64,000 nt of DNA from Adiantum capillus-veneris (lineage: Eukaryota; Streptophyta; Polypodiopsida; Polypodiales; Pteridaceae), in the NCBI GenBank assembly GCA_014529385.2, contig CM043957.1:67353503-67417502 (forward strand). Direction: 5' to 3'. A program made the translations under genes and the position numbers. Positions 10,342 through 21,989 of this stretch are shown here, in pieces. The notes below the pieces were generated by a model, which was not told the DNA's origin, made no database searches, and worked only from the letters and a program-made list of their open reading frames with translations. How positions within the stretch are numbered: the first letter of the stretch is position 1; each line of letters opens with the position of its first letter.

Positions 10342-10830
10342 TCACCGTAGTGCATCACTCGATAGAGGAGAACTAGGTGTGGAGGTTAACGTTACACTAC
10401 CATCATTGGAGTGAGAAGGATCCCTCATTTGTACATGGCTCCACACTTTGGAATATGGTTCATCATGCTCATATTTTCCTTTGAGAGAATCCAAAAATTC
10501 ACTACAAAGTTCCGTGAACAAGAGAGAATTGATCTCCAGCATACGACTTAGAGCGTCAGCCACCACATTGTATCGACCTTTATGATACCTGAGCTTGGCG
10601 TCATATTCTTGAAGAATCTCGGTCCACTTGGCTTTGCGACCCTTCAAATCTGTTTGTTGTGTAAACCATTTGATGCTTTCATGGTCAAACACAATCTCAA
10701 GCTGAGCACCATACAAATAATGCCGCCATGTTTTTAAGAAAGATACTATTGCATAGAGTTCGTGCTCATAAGAAAAGTAGTTTTATTGAGTTGCATCAAG
10801 CTTCTTGCTTTCAAATGCAATTGGCCGTCC
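10342..10830 (-). pseudogene. RNase H domain, copy 2
   Basis: Begins in the previous frame with PFVLETDANDHAIGAVLLQDG (active-site Asp in ETDA) and is stopped by TAA at about 10783 within the conserved LDATQ-NY region. It continues at 10716-10342 with FDHESIKWFTQQTDLKGRKAKWTEILQEYD and YNVVADALSRM, the usual end of gypsy RNase H. A tether to integrase follows. RNase H removes the RNA template during reverse transcription. Confidence 0.75.
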
Positions 10831-11890
10831 GTCTTGTAATAGGACTGCTCCAATAGCATGGTCATTGGCATCCGTTTCCAAAACGAATGGTTTCAAAGGA
10901 TCTACAATGGCTAGTATGGGAGCTATAGCTAATGCATCCTTGAGCGTATCAAAACTGTGTTGTTGAGCATGTCCCCGCTGAAAAGATTTTCCTTTTCCTT
11001 TCAGTTGATCCGTCATGAGAACAACAATATTAGCACCGTTTTTAATGAACCTTCGATAAAAACCTGCAAATCCTAAAATAATATATAACTCTTCCAGATT
11101 TTTAGGAGAAGGCCATTGCCGGATTGTATCCACTTTGGATTGATCCATATATAGCCCATTAGCTGAAATAACATGCCCCAGATAGTGAATTTCTTCTTTC
11201 AGAAAATCACACTTAGATTCCTTGGCATATAATTTAATTGTTCGTAACTCGAGCACCTGCCTGACATGTTGTAAGTGTTCTTCTTCAGAAGCACTGTAGA
11301 CTAGAATGTCATCGAGAAAAACTATGACAAATTTGCCCAAGTACGGCTTCAAGACACTATCCATAAGTGTCATGAATGTTGTGGGCGCATTGGTTAACCC
11401 AAAGGGAATCACCAAGAACTCGTAGTGTCCAAACCTTGTTCAAAATGTAGTTTTGGGTATATCAGCAAGTCGAATACGAGCTTGGTGATAACCTGACTGC
11501 AAGTCTATTTTCATAAAAATGCGAGCATGAGTAAGTTTGTCAAACAACTCATCCACTCGTGGCAATATATGGGTACTTGTTCTTAACCGTAACCGCATTT
11601 AAGCCACGATAGTCTACGCACATACGCATACTGCCGTCTTTTTTCTTCATTAATAGGATAGGAGAAGCCCATGGTGAAGAACTGGGTTGTATAAACCCTC
11701 TGCTAAAGTAGTCAGCAAGCTGACATTTGATCTCAGTAGCTTCAGAGTAACTCATACAGTAGGGCAGTTTACTGATAGGTTTACAGCCTGCAACGACATC
11801 GATGCTATGTTGCACCGATCGTGTCAGCGATAATCCTGGTGGAAAATCATTAGGAAAAACATCTTGAAATTCCGTTAATAATTTTTGCAA
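10783..11890 (-). pseudogene. reverse transcriptase, copy 2
   Basis: The N-terminal part (11890-11549) has [42 protein letters not shown] in register, then a frame break near 11560-11415. The palm continues with [17 protein letters not shown] and the catalytic FLDDILVYS at about residue 35 of the 11415-10783 frame. Thumb motifs ([26 protein letters not shown]) and the start of RNase H follow. Only one frame break and a few substitutions separate it from an open gene. Confidence 0.8.
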
Positions 11891-13741
11891 CTCACTAGCA
11901 ACATTTTCTTGTTTGAAGTAGCCATTGGTGGAAGAGATGAAAGAGAAGCATGTTGCGTTGAGGAATGTTCAACAGATTCAATGTTAGAGAGAAAATGAGA
12001 CAATGAGTAACGCAATAAAACTTGATCTATTTCATTATCACAAACGAGCTGCATAAGCTCAGTTGTACATATCAATGGTGAAGAAGGTACATCCTTCTCT
12101 CCTAACAACAACACATGTGCGCCATGGGATTCGAACATCAGGCTGTTGTGCTCATAGCTACGCTTCAGTGATGGTCCTAGTCTATGCAACCATTCCCTAC
12201 CAAGGACCACGTCTGCCCTCTCCATGTTCATAACCTGAAAATCCAAGGATGTGGAGTAACCTTGTACTTCCAAAGGAACAACTCGGATGTGAGTATCCCA
12301 GATTTTGGTATCATGTCCATTCATCATTGCTACCTTGTAGTGGTGGGTACTCGGAGTTTGAGGCAATTTGAGTTTTTTCACCAATCCGTAATTGATGAAA
12401 TTATCAGTAGCACCGTCATCTACCAAGATACGAACCTTGTGCCCTTGCACAGATCTGTGCATACGTACTAACTCATGTGGTCCAAAGGTCTGTTGCCACA
12501 TGGAAGCTCTAAGACAGCATTCATGCACCACCTCGGTGTGTGTTACTTCCACTGTAGAGAATCGTGAGGAAGACTCAAGAAGCAGGAGCTGCACCATGTG
12601 CACTACTTTCTCCTTGACATGAGCATCAGATTTCCCCTTGGGACAATCCTTTTTTCCATGACCACTTCCTAAACATTGAAAACATAATTTCTCTTTCTTA
12701 GCTTTATCAAAGTCCTCAGGAGAGAGAGGACCTCTGGACCCATTGGGTTTTTTAGATGCTTCTGAATTGGCTACTATAAATTTCCTTTTATTGTGCCCAT
12801 ACTGGGTGCGTGTATTACCATGTGTATTAGCAAACACGTGAGTATTATGTGCTTTCTTTTCATCTTGATCATCGTGAATATGTGCTTTCACTATGGCGTC
12901 CTCAAGTGTTTTAGGGTCTTGAGTTTTGACGTGCTTCTTAAGCTTTGGTGTCAGACCTCGTATAAATATCCGTACTTGCTGAAAGTTATCTAATCCCTCC
13001 AACTTGAGGATAACATCCCGATAGTGAGATATATATTCAAGTAATGATGGGTATTGGCACATGGAACACGTGTCCCAAGCCATCCAATTCTGATCTGCCT
13101 CATTTGTAGGCAAAAATTCTTTGCGAAACGTAGCTTCAAAAGCTTCCCAACTTTGTGGTATGATATTCTTCTCCTTGAGAGACATCCACCATTTGTAGGC
13201 CTTGACTTCCAGAGTTAGGCTCGTTTGCAGCGCTCTGACTGCTTCCGGAGTACGCCATAAGGCAGGAATTCCATCCCACTTGCTCAGAAAGATATTCACT
13301 GCATCCTTATTGCGGTCTCGGTCTTCGCCCTTAAAAGTCGGTGGTTTGGTGGTTTTCAACAACTCATCCACCTCTTTTGCAGTGAGAGTGTGCAAAGTAT
13401 CAGCAGTTGGACCTTGTCCTTGATTAGAAGGGCCTTGCCCCTGTGTAGCAACGTGCTCATGATGTGCGTGTTAGCAGGACCCTTGGACTGCTATTGCATT
13501 AATTGGATTACTAATGTGGATAATGTAGTGACATTTTCATTTAAAGATTTAAAATTTCCTTCCATAAATGATATGCGTGTCTGAGTGCACAAAATTCTTG
13601 AATTTCGAGCATTTCATAAGTGTCGTCACCTGCCGTAGCATCGCGGGCACTCTCCTTGAGAGCATCCGGCCGTGAGCCATCATGGGAAAGATCAGGCATA
13701 TTTTGCTCGAAATCAAAAGTCATATTGATATCTAAATCCAT
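11875..13741 (-). pseudogene. gag and protease, chromovirus copy 2
   Basis: The true start is ATG at 13741 (MDLDINMTFDFEQNM), also found in copies 1 and 3. After about 65 codons a frameshift region (13575-13395) intervenes, then a 506-codon open frame to 11875. It holds the gag capsid domain (VKAYKWWMSLKEKNIIPQSW, EFLPTNEADQNW, FIRGLTPKLKKHV), a CCHC knuckle (CFQCLGSGHGKKDC) at about 12690-12650 and a retropepsin-type site at about 12440-12400. The protease motif reads VRILVDDGATDNFI, so the usual D-S/T-G triad is DDG here; all three chromovirus-related copies with this region show Asp at that position. The frame continues 60-70 residues beyond the protease and overlaps the RT frame at 11890. 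Confidence 0.8.
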
Positions 13742-14513
13742 GGTGACACAGTGCAGTGAAAGGAATAGTCAGAAAAATACCTGAGATTGAGAGCACTGCA
13801 AAGTTTAATTAGCCTTGCTAATACCATCGAAGTTGATAATAGCCAAGTTGAAATCGATCCAAAATGGAAACCATGTAGGGAAATCCTTAATCCCGTTGTA
13901 GCCGAATCAAGTATGGGTAGAATTGCGTTCGATCGTAATTGATTTTGAGAAATAATGTCACTTTGAACTCCCCTTGACATGCTTTAATAAATCTCTGATT
14001 TTCTGCAAATCATACGTAGAGAATTTGTGTGGTGTATGTACTTGTCGGCCTTGTCGGGATGCCGAGCTTCGCTGAAGCTTCACAAGAGGGAGGGGGGGGT
14101 ACCACTGTGGGTACCGTCCCTTAGCTTGTGTAAAAAATTGGTGGCCACTAACCCAATTGGGTTGGGCGCCCGTCGGGTGTGAAAATTAGCTTGCTCATCA
14201 GCTATGGCAGCCCACAGACAGCACGAGGGGGGAAGCTTTGCTCACCCCGCCTCGTTTGATGGTCGAGGCCCGTCGCTACAGGCACATGAAGTGCTCCCCA
14301 CCCCAGCGTGATGTCGTAGAGCCCGCAAGGGTGCAATTTCTTGGAGGCCGCCTGTCGACGGTTTCCCCTCGCAAGGGATGTTTCCCACGCCTTCGGTCTT
14401 GTTGTCCTCCTCATAGGGGGTGAGCTCCACGCCTCCTTGACCCTGACATGCAAAAAATCATGCAAGAATTGTGTGGCTCCCCTCCTCCATGGCTGTGCCT
14501 TCCCAAAAAGTAA
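13742..14513 (-). other. leader of chromovirus copy 2 with hairpins
   Basis: A non-coding 770-bp leader between PBS and gag. It repeats the three palindromes of copy 1 in inverse orientation: 14150-14163 (AACCCAATTGGGTT), 14098-14115 (KpnI-like GGTACC arms) and 14064-14080 (GAGCTTC/GAAGCTT). The inverse alignment with 7667-8252 is strong. Confidence 0.7.
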
Positions 14514-14530
14514 CCTTGCTCTTAATACCA
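14514..14530 (-). other. primer-binding site of chromovirus copy 2
   Basis: The minus strand reads TGGTATTAAGAGCAAGG one base after the LTR. It resembles the initiator-Met PBS TGGTATCAGAGC with an insertion/substitution, so either it has decayed or the family uses a variant. Confidence 0.65.
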
Positions 14531-14531
14531 A

Positions 14532-14684
14532 TGTTAGACAAGGGGAACTAGAACCTAGGAGTCCACCTCCCAACCACCCACTATATAGCAAGGCTCCTAG
14601 CCCTTTGCCCTAGTTGGACTCCCTTTCCACACTGCCTAGCCCGGCCTTGCCCTTGTCTAATCTGGCCTTGCCATTGTCCTGACA
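14532..14684 (-). repeat. 5' LTR of chromovirus copy 2
   Basis: 153 bp, TG...CA ends, with short imperfect terminal inverted similarity (TGTTAGACAAGG against TGTCAGGACAATGG). A minus-strand TATA-like CTATATAG sits at about 14580-14588. Very short for a gypsy LTR. Confidence 0.9.
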
Positions 14685-14685
14685 A

Positions 14686-15173
14686 ACTGGGTAGTTCAAC
14701 ATTGTTGGTCTTTTTCTTTTCCACATATAGAAATTATCCCAGGACCTCCGCCTATTGATAGGGCACAAGGTCGGGTCAATCCTGCGATGTTGTGGCACGT
14801 TTTTGTAGTAGGTTTCATCCGTAGGGTGCTTCTCAACAAACCACTTATTTCTCCATAATGGTTGGTTCTCGAGGATTGTTAGGACTTGGTCAGCAATTAT
14901 AGGTACATCCCTATAATCCCCTTTATAGTTGGGCTCGAGACTAGGTAGCCTCTTCTTCTTTCAAAGGAGGGCCTCTTGTCTCATCAGTGGTAGATATATC
15001 ATTTCATACCCATGATTCTTTACTATTTCATCAAGGGTGATAATCAAAATTTCCGCCGATTCAAGTACTTTGAGGTCATATTGCATGTATTCTTTGTGAG
15101 ACGGGTAGCACACTTTTGAGATCCATCTTTGTATCTCCTTCCAGCTGTAAGGTCTCCATTTTTTTAGCTTCAA
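14686..15173 (-). pseudogene. unrecognised coding remnant
   Basis: A minus frame of about 88 codons from near 14950 to 14686 is open up to the chromovirus LTR (motifs YRDVPIIADQVLTILENQPL, WFVEKHPTDETYYKNVPQH, RRSWDNFYMWKRKR). A second short open frame (15173-14961) precedes it with KKWRPYSWKEIQRWISKV. The composition (Trp, Tyr, charged residues) looks like real protein. I recognise no family. It may be a retroelement gag remnant or a host gene fragment cut by the insertion. Confidence 0.35.
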
Positions 15174-15630
15174 GGAAATGAAGTGAAAGCTTTAGGAGAA
15201 AGCATTGAGCATACAAATAGGTAAAACACTATCTCGAAAGTAATCAAAATTGGTATTTTTTAAATATCTTAAGCAAAGCAAACCTATAGCTAGGAACTTT
15301 GCACAACTGAATTTGGGTAAAAACTGACACCGCTATCCCTTCTGAAAAATTCACTGACAATTTAATTTGTAAAAATAATTCGATGGTTTTTAGTAATCAT
15401 TAAAGCTTAGGACTTTCATTATAACCCTTAGATATTTCCCATATATTTATTAAAATAGCAAAAAATTAGCAGGCTTGATTTTCAGAGTAGGCAGGTACTA
15501 GGAGAGGGTATGTGAACCTACCAGGGACTGTTTTAGCAGCAAGGGGCACCATCTTGAGGATGGGGGCTGCTTGAGCTGCAAGTAAGTGCCAGATTCAGCC
15601 ACCCGAGAGAGCTTGTGAGTGCCAAAAAAA

Positions 15631-15640
15631 CTATAAATAG
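15631..15640 (+). promoter_or_regulatory. TATA box-like site
   Basis: CTATAAATAG followed 30 bases on by a CTTCTCATTTTCACTCAG pyrimidine-rich stretch, as in plant core promoters or LTR promoters. No coding frame follows; the downstream 1.4 kb is an AT-rich array. Confidence 0.35.
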
Positions 15641-15967
15641 GACCCTAGGCTTCTCATTTTCACTCAGACTCAAAGTCTTGGCTAGAAATCTATTGTGCAA
15701 GAGAGATACTTCACAGAAATCACTAAGAGAGCAAATTCTAGTGATTAAACGAGGTAATTATATTATTCTTAATTAATTATCAATTTATATATTATTTTTT
15801 TAATTAATCTATTAATTAAATAATATTAGATAATATATTATCTACTATTAAAAAATCTATTATACATTATTTATCTATTGATTAATTAATCTTAATGAAG
15901 ATTAATACTCTACTTAATTACTAATCCTAATTAGGATAAAAATTGATTAATTTTGGCCTTAGTTAAT

Positions 15968-17030
15968 GGGAATTATATTAAAACAAGTTTAGTTAGCTCT
16001 AAGATAATTATCAAAGCTTAATTATACTACTAATAAGGTAGGAAAATTTATCATAGTTTTTTTATTAATTTATGTAACTATTTAGACAAAAATTAGCTCT
16101 TTCTAGCTATAAAACTAATGGGAAATTTAGTAAAACAACTTAACAAATTACAAGATAATTATTAGAGCTAGAGAACATTGTTCAAAACATGGGGTAATTA
16201 TTGCATTAATATAAAATTAATCTAGCTATTTAATTAAGCAAGAATAGATAGGTTTTTGCTTAAAATAAAAGGGGGAAATTAGCTAATCAAGTTGGATAAC
16301 TATAAGATATTTACCAGAGTTAGTAAACATCATAAGTAAGCTATGACAATTACCTTTTGATCAAAAAATAATCAAGCTATTTAATTAATCCAAAACACAC
16401 TGATTGAAGCTTTAAAAAAGGAGGAAATTAGCTAATAGAGGTAGATAATTATAAGATACTTATCAAAGTTAGTAAACATTATAAGTAAGCCATGATAATT
16501 AGCTTATGATTAGAAAGTTAATTTAACTATTTAATTAAACCAAAACAGATTGATTTTAGTTGAAAATAAAAGGGGGCAATCAGCTAATCAAGTTAAAGAA
16601 TTCTAAAATAATTATTAGAGTTATTGAAGATCATAAGTAGACTATGATAATTATCTTACGGTCAGAAAGATGATGTGGCTATTTGATTAAGCCAAAGTAG
16701 TTTGATTTTAGTTGAAAATAAAAGAGAAAAATTATCTAATCAAGTTAGATAATTGTAAGATAATTATCAGAGTTAGTAGACATCCTCAGTAGTCTATGAT
16801 AGTTAGCTTATGGTCAAAAAGTTAATCTAGTTATTTAATTAAGCCAAAACAGACTAATTTTAGCTAAAAATTAAAAGAGAAAAATTAGATAACTAACTTG
16901 AATAACTACAAGGTAATTACCAAAGTTAGGAAATATCATCATAATGTGATGCTTAATTTACCTCCCAGTGTAAGTTATACTTCACACAGAGCAGATAAAT
17001 TTTTAACTCAAAACTCCAAAGCCTTTAAAA
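15968..17030. repeat. AT-rich tandem array, about 151-bp units
   Basis: Seven degenerate units begin with GGGAAATTA-like blocks at about 15968, 16120, 16273, 16422, 16574, 16724 and 16877, giving a period of 149-153 bp. Each unit carries GCTAATCAAGTT, AGATAATTATCAGAGTTAGTA, CATAAGTA and a CTATTTAATTAAGCCAAAAC tail. The region is strongly AT-rich and has no coding potential. Confidence 0.8.
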
Positions 17031-17354
17031 ACTACATTTAATTAATTTAACTTTTTATCCTACGCTCTAAATTATATAACTAAATTTAAAATGGTTCTTT
17101 TATATATTTTTTTATGTTGTAAAGCTCACCTATAGATGAGATAAGGGGGAAGAGAAATCAATAGAATGAGAAAAACAATCCATTTTCAAGGTATATAGAG
17201 GGCTATATTTTGATCAAAATTCTAAGAAGTTATACGATACGATGTTTTTGTTGATGTAGCACCATATAATACGGCCAAATAAAGATAGTTGTTTTATAAT
17301 ATGCACGTTTAAAGCATATTATACGTACACCATATAACATACAATGCAACTTAG

Positions 17355-18035
17355 TTCTTCTTTGTTAGGTGAGTAAGAGGCAGACAATCATTTGCTAAAT
17401 ATCTGGCATACCTAGCATGCCATTTCACCTGGCCAAAAAACTTGCTAACTTCCTTTACATTCTTTGAATCTTTTGCTGTTCAAATCATGAAAATAAGGTT
17501 CAAATGTTTTATATGCTGTAAAATTGAATGATAATGGTCCATTTTTTAGTCCAAAATTCATAGTTGTAGATGCAAAAGCACCCCACGTTGCTATAGAAAT
17601 TGTTTTGTGTTGATCCTCTTCAGCCACTTGGATTTGATTGTGCTCTGAAAAACCATCCAAAAAGCTATATATTTCTTTCCCTGCTATAGCATCCAATATG
17701 GCATCACAAAATGGCATTGGAAAAGGATCTGTAATAGTGGTTGCATTCAACTTTCTGTAGTCAACAAAAACTCTGATTTTTCCATTATTCTTGGGCACCA
17801 CAATGATTGGTGACAACCATGTAACCTCATGAATTGGTTTGATAAACCCAACAGCTAATAGCTTATCAATCTCTTGCTTAACATATTCTACAAAGTTTGG
17901 ATTTATTATATACCTTTGTTGCAGAATCGGAACTACAGTCTCTTTCAGATTAATATGATGTTGATGCAAATTAGGATCTATACCCTTCACCTCAGAATAG
18001 TCCCATGAAAAAACATCTTTGTACTCCTTCAACAA
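17355..18035 (-). pseudogene. reverse transcriptase remnant, gypsy element G
   Basis: The open frame of 196 codons carries the upstream linker (LKEYKDVFSWDYSEVKGIDP), then ILQQRYIINPNFVEYVKQEIDKL and WLSPIIVVPKNNGKIRVFVDYRKLNATT, followed by the FLDGFSEHNQIQV palm region. It stops before the catalytic DD motif. A further frame from about 17440 to 17355 shows the thumb-type SKFFGQVKWHARYARYLAND, so an internal segment including the active site is deleted. The style (FLDGFSxxNQI, QVKWH) differs from the chromoviruses here and fits another gypsy lineage. Confidence 0.7.
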
Positions 18036-18770
18036 CTAAAACAACTCATGCAAAAAATTTCCGTCTACATGAATATTGACCTTAACAATCTTGGGATCCT
18101 CTTCAGTACCCAAATTGAGGTCCTTTAGCTCATCTTGCTTGACTCTAGTTGATCCTCCAAATCTTTTATTGTAAATCTTTCAGCCAAATCTCTTGATTCC
18201 TTTTCCTTCAACTGTAAAGCTTACTTTGGATTAGGAATCGAATTCCGATCCACCACCACCTACACCAATTTTGATCCTTGAATTGTCTGTCCGGGTACTA
18301 GGTTAGAATTTTCATGTTCTACCTCTTCATCCTTCTGCAAGATACCTTCAACAGAAATGTCTCTAGGCATGCGAACATCATTCTAGCTATCTCTACTAGC
18401 ATTGTGCATGCAATATCATGGATCCTCTTGTAGGACTATACGGTTCCTAGTAGGGTTTCAATGCATATTACTACCCGAGGGTAATTTGGCCAAGTGGTCC
18501 TTGTCTTGATTAATTTTGCGTGGGAATCCCAACTCAAAACTCTTGGCAATGGGCTGAAAAGTGGAACCTCTAGGATTTTTTTGGGTGCACTAGCGAGTAA
18601 GATGTAATATCTCGGATGCTTCTAGATTCACCTAACCCTCCATGGAGGCTCTATCTCTTGTGTGGTATCCTCTAACTTCATCCTTTCTTGTACTTGAGTA
18701 GCTTTTCTTTTACTTCTAATGAGTGGAAAAGGGAGTGAGCTTTGATGCCAAGAGATTGCTTGATCTGCTT

Positions 18771-19155
18771 GGGAGAATGATCATGATGAAATTCATAAAA
18801 TGCATTACTTTGTACTCCCACTCCATGGTCTCCTTCCTTATTCATCTTTTTCACAAACTATGGCTTGTTGAAGTTCTTTCTCAGTCTCAATACTTAGGTA
18901 GTAACCACAGCCATGGTACTAGCCTCAATAGGTGGTGTAAGTGGCTCTTTTTGTGTCTTTTTGGGAGAATGATCATGATGAAATTAATAAAATGCATTAC
19001 TTTGTACTCCCACTCCATGGTCTCCTTCCTTATTCATCTTTTTCAAAAACTATGGCTTGTTGAAGTTCTTTCTCAGTCTCAATACTTAGGTAGTAACCAC
19101 AGCCATGGTACTAGCCTCAACACGTGGTGTAAGTTGCTCTTTTTGTGTCTTTGTT
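18771..19155. repeat. 192-bp direct tandem duplication
   Basis: GGGAGAATGATCATGATGAAATT begins copies at 18771 and 18963. The two units differ at only about six or seven positions and the length is a multiple of three, so a plus frame passes through both. It is a recent local duplication inside old gag sequence. Confidence 0.9.
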
Positions 19156-20708
19156 GCATCTTCTAGTGTTGAAGCATTAGGAGCTAAGAAGTCCAAGCCA
19201 ATTTGATTTCTTGGGATGTTCTTTGTTGGTTCATCTTATGTGGCTAGTCCTTTTCCCTTGACAACTTTGTTTGCTTTCTATAACTGGGCTTTGAGATCAT
19301 CAATCTCTTTTTGCACCTATTTTTTGAGAATCATCAGTTGAAAATTTAGGTCCCCCATGATCCTTTTTTCAAGCTTCGATTATCTTTCTAGATACTTAAT
19401 TTTTTTTTTTTTAGTCTCACCCTTTCTAGATATCTCAACCACCATACATTCTCTTGGATTGCTTTAGAAGGGACCCTTGGGCTTCAAATCTTTCTTCCAC
19501 TATTTGCAGTTATGTCTTTGGTAGGTTTAGCTGCATCTTTAGCCTGGAGTTGTCATTGACTTGATTTTCTAACTCTAGAGCAAGCTCCTCTTCCTACTCA
19601 TAACATGTATCTTGGATTCCTTCAAGAGAGTCTCATACAACTACAATGTCTGCTTCTTGTTCTTTTAACAAATGTTGTAGACTATTGTTGTTGGCGTTTT
19701 GCAGAGTTAGCTCCTCTTGTATGCAAAATACCTTCAAGTTTTTTCTTTCCATGGTTGTCTAGAAGGTTGTTGCATAGCTTTCACATTCTTTCACCTTCTT
19801 CTCTAGGTGTTTCACTTGTGCCACCAATGCTTGATGGACTCTTCCTTGTTGTATGTAGTTCCCTTGAATTTGTCCACAAGAACTAGAATTTATTGAGAAT
19901 ACTCTTCAATGCCTTGCAAATTAGATGTTATGCATGTGGTGGTCTTCATAGGTGTAAGAGTGGTGGTTGCAATAGATGGTACCAATTCATCAACTTGTTT
20001 GTGCACCTTTGGTACATCTAATACCTTTGGCTCTGGCAATTTTGTGTCATTTTTAGTCAAATCTACCATCAGTTCTTTACCGTTTGGTTCTTTAAGACAA
20101 GATGGCATAGAAGTCCTTGTAGCTTTAGCTTTAGCTCTCTCCTCAACCCATTTCTTTTGCCTCTTGATTGAGCCTTTGGACCTCCTCCTCTTTGTATAGT
20201 CTTTCTACCTCTTCCTTGAGATTTATTGCTTGTACAAGAGATTGATTTTTGATGCAAGGGTTCCTTAGCACCCATTGTCTTTCTAAATCCCCATGCTTTA
20301 AATTCTTCCTTTCATAGGATGGTCCCTCTCTTTCTAGCCTTTCCTCCTATTGTAGGGGGTCTTCATTAGTGTGTTATGGCACCTTCCTTGCTGATTTCAC
20401 TATCTTTTCTTGGTCAGTGTCTATAGTAGCGAAATGTGAAGAGAGTGGAGATTTCCTCAAAAGGCGGAGGTGTAGATTGTTGTGGAAGAGTGAGGATTCT
20501 GTCTTCATCCTCTTAGTCTTTTCTTCTCTCCTCCATTTCCTCCCTTAGTCATTCTTCTTTCTTAAGCTTTTTGGTATCACCTCTTACTGCTCGTTCTTTG
20601 GCTATGGTCTAGAGTATGCCTTGTCATCATTTCTAATTTGCTCCATCCTTCATCTCTCCACTTTAGCTTTTTCCTACTTCTAAAGCCTAGCCAATCCCTT
20701 TGCTTGTA

Positions 20709-20711
<3 letters not shown>

Positions 20712-20755
<44 letters not shown>
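20712..20755. repeat. (CT)n microsatellite
   Basis: About 44 bp of pure CT within element G remnants. Confidence 0.95.
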
Positions 20756-20756
<1 letters not shown>

Positions 20757-21490
20757 AAGATGCATCAAAACCCCTCACATCGAGTTCCTACAATTGCATG
20801 GGAAGCAAGCAAAAAAGTTCAAAAGACGCATAAAAGAAAGATCTTGAGCACGGGATGGATGCAAGACATAAAGAAGTGGTTTGGGAGATGGGATGCATTG
20901 CGCTTGCTACATGATGCTTCAATTGACTCCCAAGTGAATAAAGATTTTCTACAACGCCAATGTATTACGGCTTAGGAGAAATCCGGTCGGTCACGCTTCA
21001 TACATTACACCACCCATATTGCCCCCAACTACAAAACCATGTTCTTCGCTGAAAGAGGAAACTGTTCTCACACTTACATGCTTGAGCCTATCCTCTTGTC
21101 GGTGATATGCACTATTGCAGCCATTCGGCTCCGCACTATCACAGTCATTCGGCTTAGCTTCCATTTCCTTCGATGCGAGATAGGGCATTGGGGCAATGGA
21201 GAAGAGTCAAATCGACTGTGCACATTATGCTCACTACAAGTTCGAGAGTCTTAGTACCACACACTACCAGAGTGCTCAGCTTTTGGTCACATCCAAACTT
21301 TCTTCTCTCACATTTTTAGCCATAACTTAGACCTACACACTTTCCTCTCCCGGCCAAAGTGTGGGCTCTCCATTGCAACTCTCATCACCACAATTTTGGA
21401 GCATCGAGAGTCACTCATCAGCCATACACATACTACATCACATGTAACTTTGGTCCCATAGGTCATATTTGACCTCCGATGACGATAATA
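20756..21490. other. no recognisable gene
   Basis: A plus frame (20700-20975) with KKVQKTHKRKILSTGWMQDIKKWFGRW-like content, split here into unknown sequence, and a minus frame 21188-20991 are present. Neither resembles a known family and both start in or beside the microsatellite. Nothing further is supportable. Confidence 0.4.
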
Positions 21491-21494
21491 AAAT

Positions 21495-21658
<164 letters not shown>

Positions 21659-21989
21659 GGGAAGCTGTTTGTCCTTCGTCAGCCTTTGCCTTGGCATTTG
21701 CTCTACTTTTTGTTACCTTGGCTTTTCTAGTCACATTAGCCTTTAATAATATTGTATCTTCATCATCATCCTCACTATAGTGGGTGTCTTTGTCCTTCTC
21801 TATCTCTTCCTCACTAGAAGTTTCTTAGATAGCTTCAACTTTTTTCCAAAGCCTAGGGTTGGGCCTTAGTGCTTTAATCGGCAGTTTCTCTTCAGGTTTC
21901 AACCAGAAGTTCTTTTCTACAGGTGGTGGTAGATTATCTACTATTTAAAATGCATGATAGCTATATGTGTTATCACGTCTACCCCTCTT

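Larger units (their letters stand above)
8819..14684 (-). mobile_element. chromovirus copy 2, nearly complete
   Basis: A 5.9-kb minus-strand Ty3/gypsy element with 153-bp LTRs at 14532-14684 and 8819-8971, a Met-type PBS and a purine-rich PPT. Gag, protease, RT, RNase H, integrase and chromodomain come in chromovirus order. The LTRs differ at few sites, including the terminal TG (TA in the 3' copy). I see no matching target-site duplication: flanks are ACAAA at 8814-8818 and AACTG after 14684. Frameshifts and stops break the coding region and one integrase catalytic residue is replaced. Confidence 0.9.

Noticed and set aside
8814-14689. ACAAA as a target-site duplication for chromovirus copy 2
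   Set aside because: The right-hand ACAAA (14682-14686) overlaps the LTR terminus GACA, so it cannot be an external duplication if the LTR ends in CA.
17445-18035. Possibility that the 196-codon RT frame of element G is functional
   Set aside because: It ends before the catalytic DD motif, and the thumb appears immediately afterwards in another frame, so the active site is deleted.
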